Source of the DNA: Ciona savignyi
Lineage: Eukaryota; Chordata; Ascidiacea; Phlebobranchia; Cionidae
Assembly: GCA_000149265.1 (NCBI GenBank)
Contig: CH001921.1
Location: forward strand, 65,974 to 129,973
DNA length: 64,000 nt
Reading direction: 5' to 3'
In this document: positions 53,085-64,000 of the stretch, one piece after another
Layout of the letters: each line of letters opens with the position of its first letter
How positions within the stretch are numbered: the first letter of the stretch is position 1
The notes under the pieces: generated by a model
What the model saw: only the letters and a program-made list of their open reading frames with translations
What the model was told of the DNA's origin: nothing
Database searches by the model: none
Program-made: the position numbers and the translations under genes

Positions 53085-53160
53085 CGAAATGTGGCAAAGA
53101 TGGGAAGGTGGTGTGCTTACCAAGATGCGTATTTGTGTAAAAAATTATATGATCGAGGCG
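53085..53160 (-). repeat. Single unit of the 76-bp repeat
   Basis: AATGTGGCAAAGATGGGAAG, GTGTGCTTACCAAGATG and TGTGTAAAAAATTATATGAT are the reverse of one unit of the array at 1985-2330. Confidence 0.6.
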
Positions 53161-53212
53161 AGTAAGGTGATAGACTATGTTGAATTATATTTAAATATAT
53201 ATTTATGGGTAC

Positions 53213-54731
53213 CATGTGAAAAAAATGGGACACATATTTTTTTGTCTGTGTTTTTCGTCATAGGACTGGCATGGCATGTCGCCCCGACATCTACTAAAAG
53301 GAATAATGGAATCGCAATAAAACTTAGCCAGTCGTTAGACAACCTTTTCTAAGTTCACATCGTTTGATGCTGTTGGTGCGCCGTCCTAATTTGCCCCTAA
53401 TATCAGATCAGGATTCCCACAAGGTCGTGACGTCAAAAGACGCCTTATTTATTGCCTCGATTCCTCGTTTTTCCTTTTATTGTGTTGGTACCGATCCACT
53501 GAATCTATGTTAGATACCGAAACGATTTATACTGAACGTTAATGATATTTTCTACCGAATCTTACGTTACTTACCTGCAAGCTTATCAGTTGGTACGTTT
53601 TTATGTTATTTCTTTAATCACTGATTTACTGACGATATTTAGATTGTATTTATTTTATTTAAAGAAAACCGCCATTATAGAGAGTAAAAGAGTTGTGCGC
53701 GTTTAAGCTGATTAAAGGCAGACATTCATTAGCGCAACCCTTGTGTGATTCTGGGCGGAGTGCAGGTCGCCTACAAGAAAGAATCTTCATTAAACAACAT
53801 GGCCTAGATATGCAGAAACCAAATTTTTTGGTAATAAATCTAGGGGAATTCCCCTGGGAGGTTTAAAACCAAAACGTTATTTTTTTATGACAAATTTAGC
53901 TTTTTGTGGCATAGCGCTTGAACGGCTGCTCCAATTTTATTCAGATTTGGTGAAATGCAAGTTCATTAGTCACTGATTTAACAATTAGAAAAAATAAAAA
54001 AGTGACCTAGGGAAATACCCTAAAAAATAGGATTTTGTTCTCAAATCATGATTGTGACAAGCATTCCATGTCGCCCCGACATCTACCAAACGGAGTACTT
54101 GTTTCTAATAAATTATCTTTTGGGGGCGTAGCGCTTAAACGTTTGCTCTAATTTTGATCAGATTCGGTGAAATGTTAGACCATTAGACACTCTGGGCCAA
54201 TTTAAAAAAGAATATATTTACTTAGGGTAATTTCCTTAAAAACGAAGATATGTTCCTGATTTCGCACTGACATCTCCAACAAGTCGACACTGACATCCCC
54301 AACAAGTCGACAACTCAGATTAAAACTTCAAGAATTGTTACATAACATGAGGCACCTATGTAGAAACAGAAACTTTCCTACTAAACCCAGGGAAATATCC
54401 TGAAACCATGAAAAAATATATCGGGCTGTTTAGGGAATTTAGCTTCATTTCACTACAGCGTTTGAAAAGAAGCTATAATTTGAAACATTTGTGGTGAAAT
54501 GTTCGTAAATTTAAGACGTTTATTATTTATTGCACATGGAAAAAACTGCACATGGAAAATAAGTTTTGTTGGTTAACTATGGGACCCATGCGTTTATGCT
54601 TGCAGTAAACATACTAAATACCCGGTGTATAAAATACAAATTGTGGTTATGGACTCTGTAGCATGAATATATGGCACACAACATGTGTTTTACTAAAATC
54701 GGTGGTTAAACACGTGGTTGACACTTTCTAG
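53213..54731 (-). mobile_element. 336-bp-unit element, with an inserted segment
   Basis: Starts TTATGGGTACCATGTGAAAA and ends GACACTTTCTAG, the reversed right and left termini of the family. About 53350-53790 is foreign to the family (it contains GTGACGTCAAAAGACGCC and CAGGTCGCCTACAAGAAAG), so a segment inserted or a deletion joined it. One full and two partial units remain. Confidence 0.75.
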
Positions 54732-54734
54732 AAT

Positions 54735-54915
54735 AATTACCAGATCGGTCATTGTTCTTGGGTAAGAAAGACACTTGGCGTACATTATTTGAATCCCGTG
54801 GAGTATTGGGTTTTACCAAACCAAATTTATTTATGTTCACTTCAATAGCTCCGGTAGCCCGGCGATGGGCGCGAGGTGATCTGACTATTACCCGTGTGTT
54901 AACAACCCCTTGCGT
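54735..54915 (+). repeat. SINE-A tail fragment
   Basis: GACACTTGGCGTACATTATT, TTGAATCCCGTGGAGTATTG, GGGCGCGAGGTGATCTGACT and ATTACCCGTGTGTTAACAAC are tail blocks in order. The head is lost and the fragment abuts the left end of the element before it. Confidence 0.6.
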
Positions 54916-56311
54916 TTATAATATTTTTTAGTTAATCAGCAACTAAATACCTGCAGTCCCAAATAATTTACTATGGTAATGCATTGCATTATGTGTCTAT
55001 AACGCGACCAACCCGGTTTCCAGACCAGGACCGCCATATTTTAGTCCAAACTTCAAATTTAACTCCGCTAAAGTGACCACATGTGCTAAATAATTTGCCT
55101 TTTCACCAAAATATTAAGGTTAAATTTCTTTTATGATCAAAACAAAAAGAATGTGGCAGACTGAACTGAATCCTACAAGATAAACTTTAGTATTAAATTC
55201 ATTTTGCAGTATCTGATAAAAATAATGGCATATGGATGGTGAAAATTTATTAAAAATGCAGACGTTTAAGCTGCATATGGCGACAACTTGCTGCAAATCA
55301 AAATTTACTAACACGGCCACCCCGCTAACGCCACCTCTAGATCACGGTCCCATAGGTTGTCAGGTAGGCGGGGTTTAACTGTATTTGTATTATTCATATA
55401 AAGTATTTTTGTATTGGGTATTAGTTTTATATTAGATACTAAAGATACTTAAAGTTTTATATTAGATAGTGTAACGGGTATTAATCTCATTTTATTTTTA
55501 CTTCCTTATTTTTATGAAATGCTGTTTTGTCGCATTTTACGTCAGTTTTGCTTGGTATTTACCAACAGCCAATTTATAAACGTGGATAGAAAGGTTTGTG
55601 CTATATTGTTTCTTACTAATCTTGGACGATCACTTTGTTCATACTTTAAACCACCGCATTATAGGATAGCGTTGCCTGGCAAAGGAATAGTTTAGTCCGC
55701 ATATTGCAAGGTGGTAGCGTTCATTTAAATAGTATCATGATGAAACCATCCGCTGGCTAAGTCGGTTATGTCTGTTGGCAAGGCATAACTATAAACAAGG
55801 GTTTCTTCTTACTCTGCGGATGAAGTATAAAAACTGATATAGGTAAGAACATGACGCGTACCGCTACAAAAATGTAACGATTTTTGGTTAGTGCACACAT
55901 CGAAAGTTTGACGTGGTGCACAAGACAAAAATGTGAACATTTGAGATAAAATAATTTTTTTAAACAAAACCGGATTTCCGGGAGAAAAGATTTCGCACTG
56001 TTTCGAAAAGTCACTTTGCCAATACAACGCCAAGCCTGGCGGATTTATCTGTTAGTTTAGTTTAACAATTGTATTAAATATGATGTTTATGCTATTTTCG
56101 CATATTCGTTTTAAAATTGGAGGGATTTGAATTTGAAAGTCGTCGTTTTTTATTGGTTTAGATAGACTGTACAACTATGTTTATAATCTCTTTGATTGGT
56201 TTAAAGTTAGCATATCTCTTCCAAAGGACATTGCTGTAAAATAGGCTACCGGTACGTATGCAGTTCCGTTGCAGGTGCAAGGTTGGTTATAAAGTGTAAG
56301 GTTAGTTTTAA
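54916..56311. other. No gene; one family X intron fragment
   Basis: 55645-55935 matches the intron 6 segment of family X (TAGCGTTGCCTGGCAAAGGA, AAACCATCCGCTGGCTAAGT), without exons. The rest shows nothing I can name. Confidence 0.5.
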
Positions 56312-57883
56312 CTAGAGAGTGTCAACCACGTGTTTAACCACCACTATTTGTAAAACTCATGTTGTATGCCATATATTCATGCTACAGAGTCATAATTATT
56401 GTCAGATGGTGTGCACGTCAGGTCCATGTTATTCAAAAGTTCGGAAACTTTAAACGGACTGCAATAGTTTTGTTTCTGCAAGCATAAACTCATGGGTCCC
56501 ATAGTAATCAAACCAAACTTCTTCTCCATGTGTAGGTAAAAAGAACAATCGTGATAGGTTTACAAAGATTTCATCACAAATGTTTTAAATTAAAGCTTTT
56601 TTTAAGTGCTGTATTGAAATAAAGCTAAATTCCTAAAACAGTTCGATTTAGTTTTCATGGCTTCGGGGAATTCCCCATGGGCTTGGTAAATAATTTTATG
56701 TTTTTACATATGTGGGTCATGTTAATTATCAATTCTTAAAGTTTTAATCCGATTTGACGAATCCTTGTTGGAGATGTCAGTGCAATGTGGCATGCCTGTC
56801 ACAATCATGAGTCAGGAACATCTTTTCGTTTTTAAGGGAGTTACCCTAAGTAAATGTTTTCTTTCTTTTAAGTTACACAGGGTGGCTAACGATCTAGCAT
56901 TCCACCAAATCTGATCAAAATTAGAGCAGCCGGTTAAACGCTATGTTCCGAAAAACTATTTTTTAGAAAAATAACCGTTTTGGATTTTAACGTCTCCGGG
57001 GAGTTCCCCTAGATTTATCACCCACAATTTTGCTCCTGTGTATCTAGACTAGACCATGTTGTCTAACAAATGACAAAGCTTTATTACTATTTTATTATTC
57101 CTTTTGGTAGATGTCGGGGCGTCATGCCATGCCTGTCACAATCATGATTTGAGAACAAAATCTTATTTTTTAGGGTATTTCCCTGAATATTATTTTTTAT
57201 TTTTTCTAACTGTTAAATTAGTAGGTAATGCACTTACATTCCACCAAATCTTATTCAAATTGGAGCAGCCGTTTAAGCGCTATGCCACAAAAATCTAAAT
57301 TTTTTATAAAAAATATCGTTTTGGTTTTTAACCTCCCAGGGGTATTCCCCTTGATTTATCACCCAAAATGTGGGTTTCTGCATATCTAGACCATCTTGTC
57401 TAGCACATGGCTAAGTTTCATTACGATTCCGTTATTCCTGTTGGTAGATGTCGGGGCGACATACCATGCCTGTCACAATCATGATTTGAGAACAAAATCT
57501 TATTTTTAGGGTATTTTCCTAGGTAAATTTTTTATTTCTTCCAAATGTTAAATCAGTGTCTAATGCACTTACGTTCCACCAAATCTTATTTAAAATGGAG
57601 CAGCCGTTTAAGCGCTATGCCACAAAAAGCTAATTTTTTCATAAAAAATACCGTTTTGGTTTTTAACTTCCCAGGGGAATTCCCCTTGATTTATCACCCA
57701 AAATTTTGGTTTCTGCATATCTAGACCATGTTGTCCAACAAATAGCTAAGTTTCATAACGATTCCATTATTCCTTTTGGTAGATGTCGGGGCGCCATGCC
57801 TGTCAAACCTTTGACGAAAAAAAAACAAAAAAAAAAACGGACAAAAACAATATGTGTCCCAATTTTTCAATTGGGACCCATAA
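56312..57883 (+). mobile_element. 336-bp-unit element, about four units
   Basis: Complete ends: CTAGAGAGTGTCAACCACGT and CAATTGGGACCCATAA. Unit markers lie at about 56666, 56998, 57341 and 57674 (332-343 bp apart). Immediate flanks are TTTTAA and TAACAA, so TAA could be a target duplication if the element ends at CCCA. The next repeat starts directly at 57885. Confidence 0.8.
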
Positions 57884-57884
57884 T

Positions 57885-58529
57885 AACAATACAATCCTCT
57901 TAATCGTTCGTAAAAGTAACTGCGTCATTTCTTCGTTCGTCGACGGAATTCTTCGACGATGCCTTGAAATTGAATTGAATAGATAGCGTTGTCTTGTTAA
58001 ATGGTCGCGAACTTCGTCGATCGAAATCGGGCGTTTCTTACTTGCTTCTTAAAGTTAATTGATTTGACAGTGCTTCTTAAAACTGCTAGCGGTGTCTTTC
58101 AGGTTTCTTGTCGACATTTTGACTTAATGAAAAATACACAGTCCGTGCGTGCACAATAAAGATGACTTGAGACTTGACCAACTCGTCGTTGCGAATGAAA
58201 TTGAAACTTCGAATTGAAGTTCACGTCAAAAATTGTCCGCTTGTTTTGGTCTTCTTTAAAACAAGATTGGGTCAAACACTGTTCTCGAGAAAGTTGCGCG
58301 TTCAAATCACGTCGGGCTCAACAATGTGGAGCTCGCTATAGTTTTTGAAGTTTGTTGATCGTCGTGGCGGTTAGGTCGAAGCTTGACCTGTCGTTCTAAC
58401 GAGCCGCGCTGTGATCGAGGTTATCCTTCGATTCACCGGACGCTTCATACCACATAAAAAGCTCCGTCGTCGAACAGGCGCTACACATATTTTAATATAC
58501 ATAAAAGAATAAACTTGCGGATGCAACAA
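57885..58529 (-). mobile_element. LTR-element fragment: internal region, primer site and LTR
   Basis: 57885-58320 matches 47811-48252 (for example AATCGTTCGTAAAAGTAAC, GGTGTCTTTCAGGTTTCTTG and GCGCGTTCAAATCACGTCGG). It continues after the primer site into an LTR (58323-58529) equal to 45945-46485 minus about 325 bp. The rest of the element is missing, so this is a 5' fragment. Confidence 0.75.
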
Positions 58530-58785
58530 GGACAAGCCAAAATGCTCCTGATAATATGATACCATATTCAGATTATATACCACACATAACAGGAAACACA
58601 TGTTTGTACACGGGGTTTGTACGGCGTTAAACAGAAAACTCGTGGGAAACAATTTATCGACTGACTTGCCAAAACAGAAAACTAATCGCAATTTACCATG
58701 TACAAAATATAAACACATGGCATGGCGACCTAGTTGTTAAAATGTACAATAAAACAAGTATAAATACGTGTGGGATTCCCACAGG
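58530..58785 (+). repeat. Dispersed repeat, first copy at 10085-10340
   Basis: ACAGGAAACACATGTTTGTA, AACACATGGCATGGCGACCT and GTGTGGGATTCCCACA are shared with the earlier copy. It directly abuts the LTR at 58529, as if the LTR had inserted at its edge. Confidence 0.7.
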
Positions 58786-59333
58786 CCTGCTGTGGCTCCC
58801 TACAAATAAAACAAAATTTAGGGCATTTGAGTACAGTAACTGTAAAATGACATTATAGGTTAATTGCTATGCAACCAGTCTGCACTAAGTAACTAACGAA
58901 ACCGTGGTGTGATAACGTTTTCAGTTGCTGTACTTCGTAATATTAAGTGTTTTACAATAAATATTTGGGTAGTGTTTATTAAAATGATTCTCACATATAA
59001 GCTTTTTTATCAGTAATTCAGTATGCCAAAAATAAAGAGCCAGTCTATAGTCTAAATCTGAATATACAACATATTCTATAATTACAATTGTAGATTTTTG
59101 GCACTGCATCCTTTCTTAAACACACTGCTATTGTTAATGCACACCGAAGTAAAACTTCAACTTGTTTAACAGAATAGCATGGGATATTCATGTTTATACC
59201 CGTGAATGGGAAAACCAAGGGGGTTAATGGCCTTTCTGCCATGTTCTCATATGTGACGGTGCAGAAAAGCAGGCAAACACTCGTTTGAATTTATAACGGG
59301 AAATTCTTTTTACAATCCTTGCGCAAACTTTTA
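58786..59333. other. No gene; SINE-A tail remnant
   Basis: Around 59165-59235 GGGATATTCATGTTTATACC and AATGGGAAAACCAAGGGGGT are the reversed end of a SINE-A. Otherwise AT-rich DNA without recognised content. Confidence 0.45.
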
Positions 59334-60649
59334 GGACCTCCATATTTGGTCTTTACCTGACAAACAAAAGTCGTAGGTTAGGCATTGGAGACAAAGGAAT
59401 CGACATTTGTGGAGGTTCCTTATTTTGTATTGCGCAGTTCGCCAGTAAGAACAAGTTCGCAAATTCTAAAACGGTTAAAGTAGTTTTTTGAACCAGAGCA
59501 AACTAGATTGAACGTGAAAAACCTTAAACGACGATGGACATTAACCAGGTGGTGGAATTGGTAATAAAAAAAGCAAAGGAAAACAATTTTAGCTTAAATC
59601 CGCATCTTTGCAGAGAAGACTTGGTAAGCGCTATTATACGACATACCTCAAAGTTTTATTTTTGCTTACAAGCTAAATTTAATTACCAAGCCAGATATTC
59701 CAGCCATCAACAACTTTAAAAGTTGGACATAGGTAGTAAAATAAAAATTCGGTATCAATTTATCTATTTTGTTGGAAAATTAAGGGAACAGGCAGTGTAG
59801 GGGTATGATTGGGAACTCGTGTTTATCTCCTAGACATAAAGAAATCTAGGAAACGTTATGACAAGGGTCATTGATTTAACGACCAGACTAACAATGTGTT
59901 GTTAAATACGATGGCGATATTTAATTGTCAACCCAGTAAACCACTGGGTTCAGGTAACCTCCGCTAAGCGCCTGGCACAAAGGCACAACCGAACTTGCAA
60001 GCGACCATTAACTTCGGTGCGCTACAAAGCGCTGTAGCTCATACTCCGAGAGAATTTAAAATATTTTGTTGATGGGATGATATGTAAACAAACTCTGTGC
60101 AACGAAATAATTAAACATTTGGTTGCTTTAGAAGCGCAAGTAAGACTTTACCTCGCGTGTGTTCAAGTTACAAGATATTGCGACATAGACGACACACTTG
60201 ACATATTCCGACAATCTTTGTCGCAAATGATGTTAAAATTTTATCATAATTTACGGTATAAAGCGCTTAATAGCAACGTTAGTTTTTATTATCCAGCGTG
60301 ACTTACTGCAGTCAACCCATATAGACTTGACATTGAACAGTTTTGACAGCAGATTTAAATCGCCATTTATAAACCCCCGAAATTAGATCATGGAATGAAC
60401 AGAATCAAACTATTTAATGGAATTGAGAATTATTGTTCGATTTTTTTATTCGATCGAATAGAATCTTATTCGATAAGCCCGGTTCAAGGTATACATGCAA
60501 CCTAATCACACATCAAAACCCACAGCTAAAATGGCGGATTGACGATGTCTGTACTACAGGTATAAAAATATTATAAACTTAAACCATTGAAAAGCAGTTT
60601 AAACAGTTTGGAAAGTAATCCAAACTAAACAAATATCGGCTCAGAGCTA

Positions 60650-60945
60650 GCATGATGGTTTAGTGCGACATCTTTCAACCGAAAGGTGGTAGATTCGAAA
60701 TTGGTCACTAGCTATGTGGGTCGGTTGTATTCTTAGGCAAGGCACTTAACTGACATTGCTTGAACCCAGCAGATCAATGGGGTTCTACCAAATTAAAGGG
60801 AACGTGTCTATCATACACAACACACTGAAATAGCTCCGGTTAACCGACCGTGGGCGAGAGGTGGTCTGACGATTGCCCGTGTGTTAACCCTATTGGTTTT
60901 CCCATTCACGGGGATAAGAATAAATATCCTTTTCTAAATTATCTT
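60650..60945 (+). repeat. SINE-A full-length copy
   Basis: GCATGATGGTTTAGTGCGAC, GGTGGTAGATTCGAAATTGG, TTGAACCCAGCAGATCAATG, TAGCTCCGGTTAACCGACCG, GATTGCCCGTGTGTTAACCC and CACGGGGATAAGAATAAATA follow the standard order. Confidence 0.75.
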
Positions 60946-61110
60946 TGTTTAATAAGAAATCCAAGGGAATTCCCCAGGTTAACTAAACTGGGGAAAAAAT
61001 ATAGAAAATCTTTCAAATTGGTAACTATTTCTTTGTGATATTATGACGCTTTTTTAATTTGGTAACTTATCAAATTTTAGTCAGTTAGTGCCGTTCCTAC
61101 GATATAAACA
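60899..61110. repeat. Direct duplication, second copy at 61579-61790
   Basis: About 212 bp from CCCATTCACGGGGATAAGAA to ATATAAACAACTAG occur twice, 680 bp apart, with only a handful of differences. The second copy ends exactly where the mobile element at 61791 begins. The unit between includes exon 3 of copy 5. Confidence 0.85.
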
Positions 61111-61790
61111 ACTAGCTAGCGATTAGTTCGGAACTTTTGTAATATATTTTCTGTACCGTCTTTGTCTTTTAATTTGTGATGTGATCTCGGTTTGAATCCC
61201 AAAAAGGAACATCTAATTTGTTTGAAGTTATAAAACTAGGCTTTGTTATGACTTCTGACCTACTGTACACATGCATTCTCTAACTCTAATACCTCACTTG
61301 GATTAGTGGGTCACACATTTCTGCTTACACAAAGTTAAAAACTACAATCTAATTTTAAATATATTTTTGTATTGATTGGTCTTAGAAGTTAACACTAATA
61401 CTCTGATGTTAATTGGTTATATAAATTATTTTAATTCGCTTATCTATGTCTGTTCACAAACAGGAAAACGTCGCGATGCAATTTGAAATAAAGAATCTAC
61501 AATCGCAGCTGGCAAAGAGTAATGCAGTAAGTTCGTTTGCCCATTCAAAGCTAAGCCAACTAGGCATATACTTAATCGTCCCCATTCACGGGGATAAGAA
61601 TAAATATCATTTTCTAAATTATTTTTGTTTAATAAGAATTTTAAGGGAATTCTCCAGGTTAACTAAACTGGGGAAAAATATTGAAAATCTTTCAAATTGG
61701 TAACTATTTCTGTGTGATATTATGACGCTTTTTTAATTTGGTAACTTATCAAATTTTAGTCAGTTAGTGCCGTTCCTACGATATAAACAA

Positions 61791-63305
61791 CTAGAAAGTG
61801 TCAACCACGTGTTTAACCACCACTATTTGTAAAACACATGTCGTATGCCATATATTCATGCTACAGGGTCCCTAACCACAATTTGTATTTTATGCACCGA
61901 GTATATAGTTTGTTTCTGCAAGCATAAACGCATGGGTCCCATAGTTAACCAACTATTTCTATGTGCAGTTAAATAAAAGATAAACGTCTAAAATTTACGA
62001 ACATTTCACCACAAATATTTTAAATTAAAGCTTCTTTTCAAGCACTGTAGTAAAATAAGGCTAAATTCCCAAAACAGCCCGATTTATTTTTAATGGTTTC
62101 AGGAAATTCCCCTGGGTTTAGTAGATAAGTTTCTGTTTTTATAAGTGACTTATGTTATGAAACAATTCTTAAAGTTTTAATCTGATTTGTAGACTGCTTA
62201 TTAGAGATGTCAGTGCGATATGGCATGTCTGTTACAATCGTAACTCAACTACCCTAAGTAAATGTTTTCTATTTTTTAATTGGCACAGAGTGTCTAATGG
62301 TCTAACATTTCACTGAATCTGATCAAAATTAGAGCAGCCGTTTAAGCGCTATGCCCCCAAAAGCTAATTTATTAGAAAAAAAACGTTTTGGTTTTTAACG
62401 TCTTATGGGAATTGCCCTGGATTCATTACCCAAAATTTTGGTTTCTGCATATCTAAACTCATGTTGTCTATAACAAATACCAAAGTTTGATTGCGATTCC
62501 ATTAATCCTTTTGGTAGATGTCGGGGCGACGTGGCATGCTTGTCACAATCATGATTTGAGAACATATTCTATTTTTCGAGTATTTCCTTAGGTAATTTTA
62601 TTATTTCTTCTAAGTGTTAAATCAGTGACTAATGCACTTACATTCCATGAAATCTGATTCAAATTGTAACAGCCGTTCAAGCGCTATGCCCAAAAAAGGC
62701 TAATTTTTTAGAAAAAAATAGCGTTTTGGTTTTTAACATCCCAGGGGAATTTCCCTTGATTTACTACCCAAAATTTTGGTTTCTGCATATCTAAACCATG
62801 TTGTGTAAAAAATGTCCAATTTTCATTGCGATTCCATTGCTCCTTCTGGTAGATGTTGAGGCGACATGGCATGCCTGTCACAATCATGATTTCAGTACAA
62901 AATCGAATTTTTTAGGGTATTTCCCTAGGTAATTTTTTTATTTCTTTAAAGTGTTAAATCAGTCACTAACACACTTACTTTTCACCAAATATGAATCAAA
63001 TTAGAGCAGCCGTTCAAGCGCTATGCCACAAAAAGCTAAATTTTTCATATAAAATACCGTTTTGGTTTTTAACCTCCCAGGGGAATTCCCCTTGATTTAT
63101 TACCCAAAATTTTGGTTTCTGCATATCTAGACCATGTTGTCTAGCGATTGACTAAGTTTCATTGCGATTCGATTATTCCTTCTGGTAGTTGTCGGGGCGC
63201 CATGCCATGCCTGTCAAACCTTTGACAAAGAAAAACAAGAAAAAAAAAGAAAAAAAAAACGGACAAAAACAATATGTGTCCCATTTTTCCAAGTGGGACC
63301 CATAA
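61791..63305 (+). mobile_element. 336-bp-unit element, about four units
   Basis: Left end CTAGAAAGTGTCAACCACGT, right end CAAGTGGGACCCATAA at 63305, just before the N gap. Unit markers lie at about 62101, 62408, 62742 and 63078 (307-336 bp apart). The hairpin before the right end is GTCCCATTTTTCCAAGTGGGAC across its loop. Confidence 0.8.
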
Positions 63306-63405
63306 NNNNNNNNNNNNNNNNNNNNNNNNNNNNNNNNNNNNNNNNNNNNNNNNNNNNNNNNNNNNNNNNNNNNNNNNNNNNNNNNNNNNNNNNNNNNNNN
63401 NNNNN
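63306..63405. other. Assembly gap (100 N)
   Basis: Exactly 100 N between two oppositely oriented copies of the same element family, where assembly is expected to fail. Confidence 0.99.
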
Positions 63406-64000
63406 GACATCTTAGGCCATAGCGCTTGAACGTCTGCTCCCAATTTGAATCAAATTTGGTGGAATGTTAGTGCACCAGTCACTGATTTAACATTTAAAAG
63501 AAATAAAAAAATTACCTAGGGTAATACCTTAAAAATTAAACTTTTGCTGTTAAATGACAATTGTGACAGGCATGCCATGTCGCCCCGACAGCTACCAGAA
63601 GGATTATGATATCTCAATGAAACTTTGTTATTTGTTGAACAAAATGGTCTTGATATGCAGAAACCAAAATTTTGGGTGATAATTTTAGGGGAATTGCCCT
63701 GAGACGTTAAAAACCAAAACGGTATTTATTTCTAAAAAATTAGCTTTTTTGGGCATAGCGCTTGAACAACTGCTCCAATTTTAATCAGATTTGGTAGAAT
63801 GTAAGGGCATTAGTCACTGATTTAACAATTAGAAAAAATAACAAATATTACCCAAGGAAATACTCTAAAAAATAAGATTTTGTTCTCAAATCATGATTTT
63901 GACAAGCATGGCATTGCGTCCAACATCTACCAGAAGGAGTAATGGAATCGCAATGAAACTTTGTCGTTTGTTAGACAACTTTGTCTAGATATGCAAAAAC
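63406..64000 (-). mobile_element. 336-bp-unit element, inverted, cut by gap and window edge
   Basis: Reversed unit sequence: CATAGCGCTTGAACGTCTGC, CATGTCGCCCCGACAGCTAC and AGGGGAATTGCCCTGAGACG, then a second unit from about 63740. Both termini are outside the visible sequence. Confidence 0.8.

Larger units (their letters stand above)
59340..61526 (+). pseudogene. Family X copy 5: 5' fragment
   Basis: The conserved upstream block (59340-59480) leads to an open exon 1 (59534-59623, MDINQVVELVIKKAKENNFS onward, CREDL, four codons shorter than in gene 1) with a good GTAAGC donor. Exon 2 at about 59694-59735 has lost its AG/GCC acceptor and contains stops. Exon 3 is intact at 61464-61526 (EN VAMQFEIKNLQSQLAKSN without the gap). 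Exons 4-8 do not follow; the sequence runs into a duplicated SINE tail at 61579 and then a mobile element. The copy is dead. Confidence 0.7.

Overview
The window looks like AT-rich euchromatin from a marine invertebrate, most probably a tunicate close to Ciona. The reasons are short spliced introns, very abundant tRNA-derived SINEs with a recurring tail, P-like, Harbinger, pogo, hAT and Gypsy elements side by side, and C-type-lectin-like duplicates. The species call is inference (about 0.6). Two runs of exactly 100 N (26898-26997, 63306-63405) mark scaffold gaps. No prokaryotic feature, rRNA gene or functional tRNA gene was seen.

Region by region. 1-4 kb: SINE fragments, a 76-bp tandem repeat, and a hAT-type element (2489-3538, 8-bp target duplication) that itself received a Mutator-like element with about 110-bp inverted repeats (2561-3260). 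4.6-7 kb: decayed Ty3/Gypsy retrotransposon on the minus strand (gag, protease, RT). 7-8.8 kb: a mobile repeat with about five internal units of about 336 bp; further copies lie at 14.4, 53.2, 56.3, 61.8 and 63.4 kb. 9-12 kb: palindromic GTTTCTnnAAAC-rich DNA and a SINE split by a hAT element. 12-18.6 kb: three tandem copies of a secreted C-type-lectin-like gene; only the middle copy is open throughout. 19-25.5 kb: a P-like transposase with several precise splice junctions, a convergent minus-strand zinc-finger gene, and a pogo/Tigger-type transposase fragment.

26-62 kb is dominated by one unrecognised gene family, called family X here. I could assemble it from eight small exons whose reading phases all agree. 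Gene 1 (minus, 31662-27285) and gene 2 (plus, 32612-36235) are divergent and open from ATG to stop. Gene 3 (plus, 39718-51328) is also open if all its exons are used, although a Harbinger transposon (43254-45034) and an LTR element (45945-48731) sit in its introns. A further 5' fragment lies at 59.5-61.5 kb and a decayed first exon at 39.3 kb. Copies differ by whole-exon gain: a 129-codon three-exon cassette is doubled in gene 1, and the short coiled-coil exon 3 is tripled in gene 3. The 26.3-31.7 kb and 48.7-52.5 kb stretches are inverted duplicates of each other.

The genes show no shared pathway. The window reads as a duplicating multigene neighbourhood shaped by mobile elements, with two multigene families (C-type-lectin-like and family X) as the likely host content.
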